Shown: piece by piece, positions 36,759 through 44,207 of the stretch | How the letters are laid out: each line of letters opens with the position of its first letter | Position numbering within the stretch: position 1 is the stretch's first letter | DNA from: CBDFKF01 sp965248765 | GTDB lineage: Bacteria > Pseudomonadota > Alphaproteobacteria > VGEJ01 | Assembly: GCA_965248765.1 (NCBI GenBank) | Contig: CBDFKF010000004.1 | Coordinates: forward strand, 186,001-250,000 | Reading direction: 5' to 3' | DNA: 64,000 bases | The notes under the pieces: generated by a model | Database searches by the model: none | What the model was told of the DNA's origin: nothing | The model's input: the letters and a program-made list of their open reading frames with translations, nothing else | Position numbers and translations under genes: made by a program

Positions 36759-38927
36759 TCATCGCGGGCTCTGGTCCGACAGTGATGCCCGCTGCAACCT
36801 GAGTGCGTTGGCGATGACCGAGACCGAGCTCAAGCTCATCGCTGCCGCCGCAATTACCGGACTCAATAGAATGCCGAACCATGGGAACAGCACCCCGGCG
36901 GCGATCGGCACGCCGAGGATGTTGTACGCGAAGGCAAAGATAAGGTTCTGGCGGATGTTAGCCATGGCGGCTCGGCTCAGCCGATGGGCGCGGACGAGAG
37001 CGCTAAGGTCTCCACCCACGAGCGTAACCCCAGCACTCTCGATCGCCACATCGGCACCAACGCCCATGGCGATACCGACGTCGGCGGCGGCAAGTGCTGG
37101 CGCATCGTTGATGCCGTCGCCGGCCATCGCGACGACCCGACCCTGATCGTGCAGCCGCTTCACCACCGATCCTTTGTCAGCTGGCGATACCTCGGCGAGG
37201 ACCTCCTCGATGTTGAGCTTTCGTGCCACGGCCTCGGCTGTGGCCCGGTGGTCGCCGGTCAACATGGCCAGACGCAGGTCGGCGCGCTGCAGAGCCTCCA
37301 ATGCCCGGCGGGCGTTTTCCTTGATCGGATCGGCGATGCCGAGAAGGCCGATGACAGAGCCATCGGCGGCGACGAACGTCACGGTCTGGCCTTCGGCCCT
37401 CAGCGCATCCGCTCGGTCGCGGTAGGTGCCGGGGTCGATCTCGAAGTCGGACAGGAGGTGCAGGTTGCCGACCGCGACCATCCGATCGTGGATCCGGCCA
37501 ACGACGCCGGCCCCCGCCACGGCGTGAAAGTCGACAGCCGCGTCGGGTGCGAGACCGCGCTCCGTTGCGGCAGCGACGACGGCTGCGGCTAGGGGATGCT
37601 CGCTTCCCTGCTCAAGGCCGGCGGCGAGTTGCAGCAACTCTGCCTCGGACACGCCATGGGCCATCTCAACGGTGACCAGGCGGGGCTTGCCTTCCGTAAG
37701 GGTGCCGGTCTTGTCGAGGACGAGGGTGTCGACCGCAGCGAGCCGCTCTAGCGCGGCGGCATCACGGAACAGCACGCCCGCACGCGCGGCGCGACCGGTC
37801 GCCACCATGACCGACATCGGCGTCGCCAGCCCCAGCGCGCAGGGGCACGCGATGATCAGCACCGCGACCGCGTTGACCAGCCCGTGCGCCAGCGCCGGTG
37901 GTGGCCCGAACGCCGCCCAGAGCACGAGCGTCATCGCCGCTACCGCCAACACGGCCGGCACGAAATAGGCGGAAACCGCATCGGCCAACCGCTGGATTGG
38001 CGCGCGGCTGCGCTGCGCCTCGCCGACAAGTTGCGCGGTGCGCGCGAGGACGGTGTCGCTGCCAACACGCTCGGCCTCCATGACGAAGCTGCCGCGCTCG
38101 TTGACGGTCCCGCCTGTCACCGCATCGCCGGCGGCTTTTGCGATTGGCGCCGGCTCGCCCGTCACCATCGACTCATCGACGGCGCTCGTCCCGGCGATGA
38201 CGAGGCCGTCGACCGGCACGCTCTCGCCCGGGCGTACCCGCAGCCGATCGCCCGGCCGTACGTTACCCAGCGGAACGTCGGTCTCGACGCCATCCTCGGC
38301 GATCAGGCGCACGGTCTTGGGCGCGAGATCCAACAAAGCGCGGATCGCGCCACGGCTGCGCCGCCGGGCGCGAAGCTCGAGCACCTGGCCCAACAGCACC
38401 AACGTCACGATGAAGGCGGCCGATTCGAAGTAGACAGGGACGGCGCCGCCATCGCGGAAAGAGTCGGGAAACCGTTCAGGTGCGACCAGCCCGAGCAGGC
38501 TGAAGCTGTAGGCCGCGCCGGTACCGATCGCGATGAGGGTGAACATGTTGAGGCGCATCGTGATCACCGACCGCCAGCCGCGCGCGAAGAACGGAGCGCC
38601 GCCCCAGAGCACGACGGGGCTGGCGAGCACGAGCTGTGCCCACGGAAGCCCCTGCGCCGGAACCACCTTGGTTATGCCGATACTCGGCACCATCTCGGCC
38701 ATCGCCAAGACCATTAGCGGGACGCTGAGCGCGAGGCTCACCCAGAACCGCCGCGACATATCTGTGAGTTCGGGGTCGCCCTTTCCATCACTTGTCGCGA
38801 CACGCGGCTCCAGCGCCATGCCGCAGATCGGGCAATTGCCAAGCGCCGCTTCGACCACCTCTGGGTGCATCGGGCAGGTGTAGGCGCCCTGCCCGGACCC
38901 GATTACCGCTGCTGTCATCACCTCCAT
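36759..38927 (-). CDS. copA: Copper-transporting P1B-type ATPase
   Basis: Cu+-exporting P-type ATPase, about 722 aa. The N-terminus carries a Cys/Met/His metal-binding segment (YTCPMHPEV...CPICGMALEPR) in place of an HMA ferredoxin-like domain. Core motifs: the translocation CPC in IIACPCALGLATP, phosphorylation site DKTGTLTEG, SEHPLAAAVV and GDGINDAPALAAADVG. Helices 7 and 8 have the Cu+ signatures AFAYN and MSLSSVSV. ATG codons at 38927 and 38918 are both possible; GGAGGTG abuts the second. A 21-bp dyad lies upstream at 38973-38993. Confidence 0.94.
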   Translation of the reverse strand: MEVMTAAVIGSGQGAYTCPMHPEVVEAALGNCPICGMALEPRVATSDGKGDPELTDMSRRFWVSLALSVPLMVLAMAEMVPSIGITKVVPAQGLPWAQLVLASPVVLWGGAPFFARGWRSVITMRLNMFTLIAIGTGAAYSFSLLGLVAPERFPDSFRDGGAVPVYFESAAFIVTLVLLGQVLELRARRRSRGAIRALLDLAPKTVRLIAEDGVETDVPLGNVRPGDRLRVRPGESVPVDGLVIAGTSAVDESMVTGEPAPIAKAAGDAVTGGTVNERGSFVMEAERVGSDTVLARTAQLVGEAQRSRAPIQRLADAVSAYFVPAVLAVAAMTLVLWAAFGPPPALAHGLVNAVAVLIIACPCALGLATPMSVMVATGRAARAGVLFRDAAALERLAAVDTLVLDKTGTLTEGKPRLVTVEMAHGVSEAELLQLAAGLEQGSEHPLAAAVVAAATERGLAPDAAVDFHAVAGAGVVGRIHDRMVAVGNLHLLSDFEIDPGTYRDRADALRAEGQTVTFVAADGSVIGLLGIADPIKENARRALEALQRADLRLAMLTGDHRATAEAVARKLNIEEVLAEVSPADKGSVVKRLHDQGRVVAMAGDGINDAPALAAADVGIAMGVGADVAIESAGVTLVGGDLSALVRAHRLSRAAMANIRQNLIFAFAYNILGVPIAAGVLFPWFGILLSPVIAAAAMSLSSVSVIANALRLQRASLSDQSPR

Positions 38928-38972
38928 AAGAGAGGCCACGTCACTCGAAGATCAAGCGTACCGTGCATGCCC

Positions 38973-38993
38973 AACGCTTGACGGCGAAGCGTT
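38973..38993. promoter_or_regulatory. 7-7-7 dyad between copA and trpD
   Basis: AACGCTT-GACGGCG-AAGCGTT: perfect 7-bp arms with a 7-base spacer in the 133-base divergent gap. This geometry equals that of MerR-family metal-sensor operators such as CueR boxes, though the sequence is not a CueR consensus and no regulator gene is adjacent. It could serve copA, trpD or both. Confidence 0.45.
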
Positions 38994-39060
38994 ATGGCTG
39001 CTTTGCTCGCTCGATACTCGCGCCGATGCCAGCCGCGAGGTACCGGAAGAGCGAGCCGCT

Positions 39061-40101
39061 ATGGCCGACGCTGCCGCCGACCTGAAACAACACATCGCGC
39101 GCGTGGCCGCGGGCGAGCGCTTGAGCGTCGCCCAGGCGAGCGAGGCCTTCGACATCATGATGTCGGGCGACGCGACGCCCTCGCAGATGGGCGCGCTGTT
39201 GATGGGGCTTCGCGTACGGGGCGAGACGGTCGAAGAGATCACGGGTGGCGCCAGCACCATGCGCGCCAAGGCGCTGCGGGTCCATGCCCCGGCAGATGCA
39301 ATCGACACCTGCGGCACCGGCGGCGATGCCTCGGGCACCTACAACATCTCGACCGCCGCGAGCCTGCTCGCCGCCGGGTGCGGAGTGCCCGTGGCCAAGC
39401 ATGGCAACAGAGCGCTCTCATCGAAGAGCGGTTCGGCGGACGTGCTCGCGGCGCTCGGAGTCAATATCGAAGCAGATATGACGCTGGTGGAGCGCTGCAT
39501 CGCGGAGGCCGGAATCGGCTTTCTCATGGCACCGCGCCACCACGGTGCGATGCGGCATGTCGCCGGCACGCGAGTCGAGCTGGGGACCCGCACCATCTTC
39601 AATCTGCTGGGTCCGCTGTCCAGCCCCGCCGGTGCCAAACGACAGCTGATCGGCGCATTCTCTCCGGACTGGCTTGAGCCGATGGCCGAAGTGTTGAACA
39701 ACCTCGGCTCCGAGCACGTGTGGGTGGTGCACGGCTTGGACGGGATCGATGAGATCACGACGACCGGGCCCACGCGCGTCGCTGAACTCAAGGATGGCGC
39801 GGTGCGAACGTTTGAGGTGACGCCGGAAGATTTCGGCCTGCCGCGCAGCCAACCGGGCGACCTCAAGGGCGGCGAAGCCGAGACCAATGCGCTCGCGATC
39901 TCGGCACTGCTGGATGGCCACGAGGGACCGTTCCGCGATATTGCACTCGCCAACGCGAGCGCTGCCTTGATCGTCGCTGGCCGGGCGGATAATCCCCGGG
40001 CCGGTGTCGAGATGGCCGCCGAGGCCATTACAGACGGCAACGCCCGCCGGGCGCTCGAACGAATGATCCGGATCTCGAACGAGCCCGTGCCCGAGGAATG
40101 A
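39061..40101 (+). CDS. trpD: Anthranilate phosphoribosyltransferase
   Basis: Second step of tryptophan synthesis: anthranilate plus PRPP to phosphoribosyl-anthranilate; 346 aa. The PRPP loop DTCGTGGDASGTYNISTA, KHGNRALSSKSGSADV, the anthranilate-site region FLMAPRHHGAM and the metal-binding DEITTTGP are intact. The usual partners trpE and trpG, which make anthranilate, are not upstream here. trpC overlaps its stop by 4 bases. Confidence 0.97.
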   Translation: MADAAADLKQHIARVAAGERLSVAQASEAFDIMMSGDATPSQMGALLMGLRVRGETVEEITGGASTMRAKALRVHAPADAIDTCGTGGDASGTYNISTAASLLAAGCGVPVAKHGNRALSSKSGSADVLAALGVNIEADMTLVERCIAEAGIGFLMAPRHHGAMRHVAGTRVELGTRTIFNLLGPLSSPAGAKRQLIGAFSPDWLEPMAEVLNNLGSEHVWVVHGLDGIDEITTTGPTRVAELKDGAVRTFEVTPEDFGLPRSQPGDLKGGEAETNALAISALLDGHEGPFRDIALANASAALIVAGRADNPRAGVEMAAEAITDGNARRALERMIRISNEPVPEE

Positions 40102-40910
40102 GCGACATCCTCGCCCGAATCTGTGCCGACAAGCGTCGGACCGTTGCTGCCCGCAAGGCGGAGCGGCCGCTGGCGGCGCTCCGGGATACAGCGGCCGCAG
40201 CAAGCCCGCCGCGGGGCTTTGCGCAAGCTCTGCGTGCCCAGCGTGCCCGCGGGCAATACGGCTTGATCGCGGAGATCAAGCGCGCCTCGCCGAGCCGTGG
40301 CCTGATCCGCGCGGACTTCGACCCGTCGGCGCTCGCACGCGCCTACGGCGAAGGCGGCGCAACGTGCCTGTCGGTGCTCACCGATGAGCCATATTTTCAG
40401 GGCCATGACGAGCATCTCGCAGCCGCCCATCGGGCAGTACCGCTGCCGGTGCTGCGCAAGGACTTCGCCCTCGATCCATACCAGGTGGTGGAGGCCCGGG
40501 CTCTGGGTGCCGACTGCGTTCTCCTGATTCTCGCCGCCGTAGACGATGGCGCCGCGCGTGCGATTGAGGACACGGCGCTGCGCCTTGGCATGGATGTGCT
40601 GATCGAGGTCCACGACGAGACGGAGGCGGAGCGGGCGTGCGCGCATGGGAGCCGGCTGGTTGGCATCAACAACCGCAACCTCGCCACCCTCGAAGTCAAC
40701 CTTGCCACCACGGAGCAACTCGTTGATTTGCTGCCCGCCGATGCCCTCGTCGTCAGCGAAAGCGGCATCTATCAGACGGCGGACCTCGAACGCATGGCGC
40801 GCGTTGGCGTCGGCTGCTTCCTGGTTGGCGAATCGCTGATGCGCCAGCCCGACGTAGCGGCTGCCACCCGAGCGCTGCTCGATCACGACACGGCGGCGGC
40901 GGCGGGGTGA
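40098..40910 (+). CDS. trpC: Indole-3-glycerol phosphate synthase
   Basis: Fourth step of tryptophan synthesis, closing the indole ring; 270 aa TIM barrel. EIKRASPSRG carries the catalytic lysine, LRKDFALDPYQ the second lysine, followed by GINNRNL and VSESGI with the conserved catalytic and phosphate-binding residues. Monofunctional: no TrpF domain. ATGA overlap with trpD; moaC follows after 3 bases. Confidence 0.97.
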   Translation: MSDILARICADKRRTVAARKAERPLAALRDTAAAASPPRGFAQALRAQRARGQYGLIAEIKRASPSRGLIRADFDPSALARAYGEGGATCLSVLTDEPYFQGHDEHLAAAHRAVPLPVLRKDFALDPYQVVEARALGADCVLLILAAVDDGAARAIEDTALRLGMDVLIEVHDETEAERACAHGSRLVGINNRNLATLEVNLATTEQLVDLLPADALVVSESGIYQTADLERMARVGVGCFLVGESLMRQPDVAAATRALLDHDTAAAAG

Positions 40911-40913
40911 ACG

Positions 40914-41390
40914 ATGGCAGAGCTGACGCATCTCGACTCGAAGGGACGCGCGCATATGGTCGATGTGTCGACCAAGGACATAAGCGTGCGCCACGCGACC
41001 GCCAAGGGCAGCGTACGGATGCAGCCCGAGACACTGCGGCTCATTCAACAGGGATCGACACCCAAGGGCGATGTACTCGCGGCGGCGCGGCTCGCCGGCA
41101 TCATGGGCGCCAAGCGGACCGCCGACCTCGTGCCGCTGTGCCACCCCCTGCCGATCGAGTCCGTGGCGGTCGAGCTCGACTGCAACGAGACGGACAATGC
41201 CGTTGAGATCACCGCGCACTGCAAAACCACCGGGCGCACTGGCATCGAGATGGAGGCCCTGACCGCGGTCACGGTCGCCGCGCTCACCATTTATGACATG
41301 TGCAAGGCGGTCGATCGCGGCATGGTCATTAGCGAGATCCGCCTGACGCACAAGAGCGGCGGCCGGTCCGGCACCTATAGCGCTGACTGA
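40914..41390 (+). CDS. moaC: Cyclic pyranopterin monophosphate synthase MoaC
   Basis: Second step of molybdenum-cofactor synthesis, making cPMP from the MoaA product; 158 aa. Signature motifs: MVDVSTK, GDVLAAARLAGIMGAKRT, LVPLCHPLPI and the C-terminal segment from GIEMEALTAV to YDMCKA with KSGGRSG. In alphaproteobacteria moaC-moeA commonly follow trpDC, as here; moeA begins 3 bases later. Confidence 0.97.
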   Translation: MAELTHLDSKGRAHMVDVSTKDISVRHATAKGSVRMQPETLRLIQQGSTPKGDVLAAARLAGIMGAKRTADLVPLCHPLPIESVAVELDCNETDNAVEITAHCKTTGRTGIEMEALTAVTVAALTIYDMCKAVDRGMVISEIRLTHKSGGRSGTYSAD

Positions 41391-41393
41391 ATC

Positions 41394-42596
41394 ATGATCC
41401 CGGTGGCCGAAGCGCGCGCGCGGATAGTCGCCGCCCTCAAACCTGTATCGACGGAGACAGTGAACATCGCCGATGCGGTCGGACGAGTGCTCGCCGAGGA
41501 TCTCCATGCCCGCCTCACGCAGCCGCCTTCGGCGGTCTCGGCGATGGACGGGTATGCGGTGCGCGCCGCCGACCTTCCGGCTACCCTCACGGTCATCGGG
41601 AGCGCGCCGGCCGGTACCGCGTTCGAGGGTCGCGTCGGAGTCGGTCAGGCCGTTCGCATCTTCACCGGCGGACCGGTGTCGGATGGCGCCGATGCCATTG
41701 TCATTCAAGAAGACGTCGAAGCCACCGGCGATTCGATCGTCGTGCGCGAAGCCGTGCCGGCCGGCACATATGTGCGGCCCGCCGGCCTTGATTTTACGGC
41801 GGGCGATCTTGGCATCGGCGCGGGCCGGCGACTCGGCGCCCGCGACATTGGGCTTGCGGCGGCCATGAATCGCCCGTGGCTCACCGTACGACGGAGGCCG
41901 CGCGTCGCGGTGCTTGCGACAGGCGATGAGATCGTTCGGCCCGGCGAGCCGATCGGTCCCGATCAGATCGTGAGCTCGAATGCGCTGGCGATTGCAGCGC
42001 TTCTCCGCGCGAATGGCGCTGAGCCCATCGACCTCGGCATTGCGCTCGACAACCGCGACTCGCTCCTTGCCATGGCGGCCGGCGTGCGTGGCGCCGACCT
42101 GCTTGTCACGATGGGCGGCGCCTCGGTCGGCGATCACGACCTCATTCAAAGTGTCCTCGGTGAAAGCGGGCTCACCGTCGATTTCTGGCGTATCGCCATG
42201 CGTCCCGGCAAACCGCTGATGTTCGGCGAGCTTGGCCCGGTGCCCATGCTCGGCCTGCCGGGCAATCCGGTTTCGTCGCTCGTGTGCGGGCTGACGTTCG
42301 TCGCGCCGGCGATCCAAGCCCTGCTCGGCTTGCCCGCCACCGGGCCGGTCACGGAAGTGGCGGTGTTGGGACGGGACCTTGCCGAGAACGATCGGCGGGA
42401 GGACTACCTGCGCGCTAGCTTGCGCGAGGAAGACGGTCGCGCGGTCGCTACTCCATTCGACATGCAGGATTCGAGCATGCTCTCACTTCTCGCGCGCGCC
42501 GATTGTCTGGTGACCCGGGCCCCGCACGCGGCGGCCGCCAAGGCCGGTGAAGCGGTCGACATGATCCGCCTGACGTCGGGCGTGGTTGGGTTCTGA
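41394..42596 (+). CDS. moeA: Molybdopterin molybdenumtransferase MoeA
   Basis: Inserts molybdenum into adenylated molybdopterin; 400 aa. The N-terminal region has SAMDGYAVRAADL and VRIFTGGPVSDGADAIVIQED. The MoCF-binding domain has LATGDEIV, the MGGASVGDHD loop and FGELGPVPMLGLPGNPVSS. The C-terminal domain IV closes the protein. Nothing is degraded. Confidence 0.97.
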   Translation: MIPVAEARARIVAALKPVSTETVNIADAVGRVLAEDLHARLTQPPSAVSAMDGYAVRAADLPATLTVIGSAPAGTAFEGRVGVGQAVRIFTGGPVSDGADAIVIQEDVEATGDSIVVREAVPAGTYVRPAGLDFTAGDLGIGAGRRLGARDIGLAAAMNRPWLTVRRRPRVAVLATGDEIVRPGEPIGPDQIVSSNALAIAALLRANGAEPIDLGIALDNRDSLLAMAAGVRGADLLVTMGGASVGDHDLIQSVLGESGLTVDFWRIAMRPGKPLMFGELGPVPMLGLPGNPVSSLVCGLTFVAPAIQALLGLPATGPVTEVAVLGRDLAENDRREDYLRASLREEDGRAVATPFDMQDSSMLSLLARADCLVTRAPHAAAAKAGEAVDMIRLTSGVVGF

Positions 42597-42615
42597 CCCT
42601 GATGAGGTGCGCGCG

Positions 42616-43302
42616 ATGATCGACCTCTACACTGCCGCCACGCCCAACGGCCAAAAGATCCACATCATGCTGGAGGAGACGGCGCTTCCCTACCGCCTCC
42701 GCTGGGTCGATATAGGCAAGGGAGATCAGTTCGAGCCAGACTTTCTCGCCATCAGTCCCAACAACAAGATTCCCGCGATCATCGATGACGAGGGGCCCGA
42801 CGGCGCGCCGGTTTCAGTCTTCGAATCAGGCGCCATCCTGCTTTACCTGGCGGAGAAGACCGGCCGCTTTGTGTCGAGCGATGCGCGTATACGATTGGAA
42901 GTCTTGCAATGGCTGTTCTGGCAGATGGGCGGCTTTGGGCCGATGCTCGGCCAGGCTCACCACTTCAATCGGTATGCGCCCGAACGGATCGCCTATGCCA
43001 TGGCGCGCTACACCGACGAGGCAGGCCGCTTGTATGGCGTCCTGAACAGACGCCTCGCCGAGCGCGAGTTTGTGGCGGGCCCCTACTCCATCGCTGACAT
43101 GGCAGTCTTCCCTTGGTGCCGTCTCTATCGCCGCCAGGGCTTGGAGATTGACGATTTTCCGAACGTTAAACGCTGGTTCGCGACGGTCGCGGCACGCCCT
43201 GCGGTCGCCAAGGACATGGCGAAGCTCGAAGACAAAGCCGGCGAATTTGACGCGGAATCGTGGTCAAACCTGTTCGGCGCGGAACAGTACAAGCAGCGCT
43301 AG
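42616..43302 (+). CDS. Glutathione S-transferase (YfcG/Nu-class-like)
   Basis: Thioredoxin-fold glutathione transferase, 228 aa. The N-terminal domain has YTAATPNGQKIHIMLEE, typical of the YfcG/Ure2p-like group (with disulfide-reductase activity in E. coli), then the glutathione-binding NNKIPAI and FESGAILLYLAEK. The C-terminal helical domain has YSIADMAVFPW with the N-capping motif. The ATG at 42616 has GAGG at 8 bases; the frame upstream overlaps moeA. Exact substrate unknown. Confidence 0.9.
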   Translation: MIDLYTAATPNGQKIHIMLEETALPYRLRWVDIGKGDQFEPDFLAISPNNKIPAIIDDEGPDGAPVSVFESGAILLYLAEKTGRFVSSDARIRLEVLQWLFWQMGGFGPMLGQAHHFNRYAPERIAYAMARYTDEAGRLYGVLNRRLAEREFVAGPYSIADMAVFPWCRLYRRQGLEIDDFPNVKRWFATVAARPAVAKDMAKLEDKAGEFDAESWSNLFGAEQYKQR

Positions 43303-43354
43303 TATTGGTTTCGCACCCGGTACGGTGTCCGAACCGCGCCGCGTTCCTTTTCCC

Positions 43355-43383
43355 TTGACGGGCAGTGAGAACCAAACTAGAAC
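43355..43383 (+). promoter_or_regulatory. lexA promoter
   Basis: TTGACG (43355-43360), 17 bases, TAGAAC (43378-43383). The -10 coincides with the second half of the SOS box, so LexA bound there would block RNA polymerase. Confidence 0.55.
43369..43383 (+). promoter_or_regulatory. SOS box (LexA operator)
   Basis: GAAC-CAAACTA-GAAC, the direct-repeat GAAC-N7-GAAC box of alphaproteobacterial LexA (the complement of GTTC-N7-GTTC), 59 bases before the lexA start. This is the expected autoregulatory site. Confidence 0.8.
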
Positions 43384-43442
43384 AGCATCTAGGGTTTCGC
43401 TTTTGTTCCGAGACCAGATGTTGAGGAGAGGCGGCCGAAATC

Positions 43443-44207
43443 ATGCTCACCAGCAAACAACATCAGCTCCTCACTTTCATCCGTGAACGGCTCGAGGCGA
43501 CGGGGGTTTCGCCATCGTTCGAAGAGATGAAGGATGCCTTGAGTCTGCGCTCGAAGTCCGGCATTCACCGCTTGATCACCGCGCTCGAGGAGCGCGGCTT
43601 CATCCGCCGGATGCGCCATCGTGCACGCGCGCTTGAGGTGTTGAAGCTGCCGGAATCGGCAATCGCGGGCGCGGGCCGTCCTGCGCCAGCCTCAGGCTTC
43701 TCACCGAACGTCATTGAGGGGCGTTTCCGCGGCGGCCTCACCGGCGTCGAGGCGGCGCAGTCGGCGGATGCTGTAGAGCTCCCCCTCTACGGGCGGATTG
43801 CGGCAGGCTTCCCCATCGAGGCCTTTCGCGACCATAGCAACAAGATCAATGTCCCTACTTCGCTGTTGGGCCGCGGCGAACATTACGCGCTCGAAGTCGC
43901 AGGCGATTCGATGGTCGAGGCCGGCATTCTCGATGGAGACACCGCGATCATCGAGCGGAACGAGACTGCCGAGAACGGCGCGATTGTGGTCGCGCTGATC
44001 GATGAGGAAGAGGTCACCCTGAAGCGGCTGCGTCGCCGAGGCAACTCGGTCGCGCTAGAATCCGCCAACCCGAGATACGAGACTCGAATCTTCGGCCCCG
44101 ACCAGGTCAGGGTGCAGGGCCGCCTGATTGGGCTGTTGCGGCGCTACGGAGGCCGCCAAGTAGGCTACCGGCCGGGGGCCCAGAGCCGGCGGCCACGGCG
44201 CATCTGA
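43443..44207 (+). CDS. lexA: SOS repressor LexA
   Basis: Repressor-protease of the DNA-damage response, 254 aa (longer than E. coli LexA, usual for alphaproteobacteria). An N-terminal winged HTH (1-70: MLTSKQHQLLTFIRE, GVSPSFEEM, LRSKSGIHRLI), a hinge, the cleavage site A121-G122 in RIAAGFP, and the Ser156/Lys194 catalytic dyad (AGDSMVEAG, VTLKRL). Autoregulated through the GAAC-N7-GAAC box at 43369-43383. Its last 43 bases overlap the convergent comEC remnant. Confidence 0.97.
   Translation: MLTSKQHQLLTFIRERLEATGVSPSFEEMKDALSLRSKSGIHRLITALEERGFIRRMRHRARALEVLKLPESAIAGAGRPAPASGFSPNVIEGRFRGGLTGVEAAQSADAVELPLYGRIAAGFPIEAFRDHSNKINVPTSLLGRGEHYALEVAGDSMVEAGILDGDTAIIERNETAENGAIVVALIDEEEVTLKRLRRRGNSVALESANPRYETRIFGPDQVRVQGRLIGLLRRYGGRQVGYRPGAQSRRPRRI

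Noticed and set aside
39339..42317. 992-codon minus frame across trpD-trpC-moaC-moeA
   Set aside because: Crosses four clear genes on the other strand and has His/Arg/Gly-rich composition typical of an antisense shadow. Striking length but no domain seen.
43331..43347. GAAC...GTTC inverted pair upstream of lexA as a second SOS box
   Set aside because: The halves are inverted, not direct, unlike the known alphaproteobacterial box; only the 43369-43383 repeat fits.
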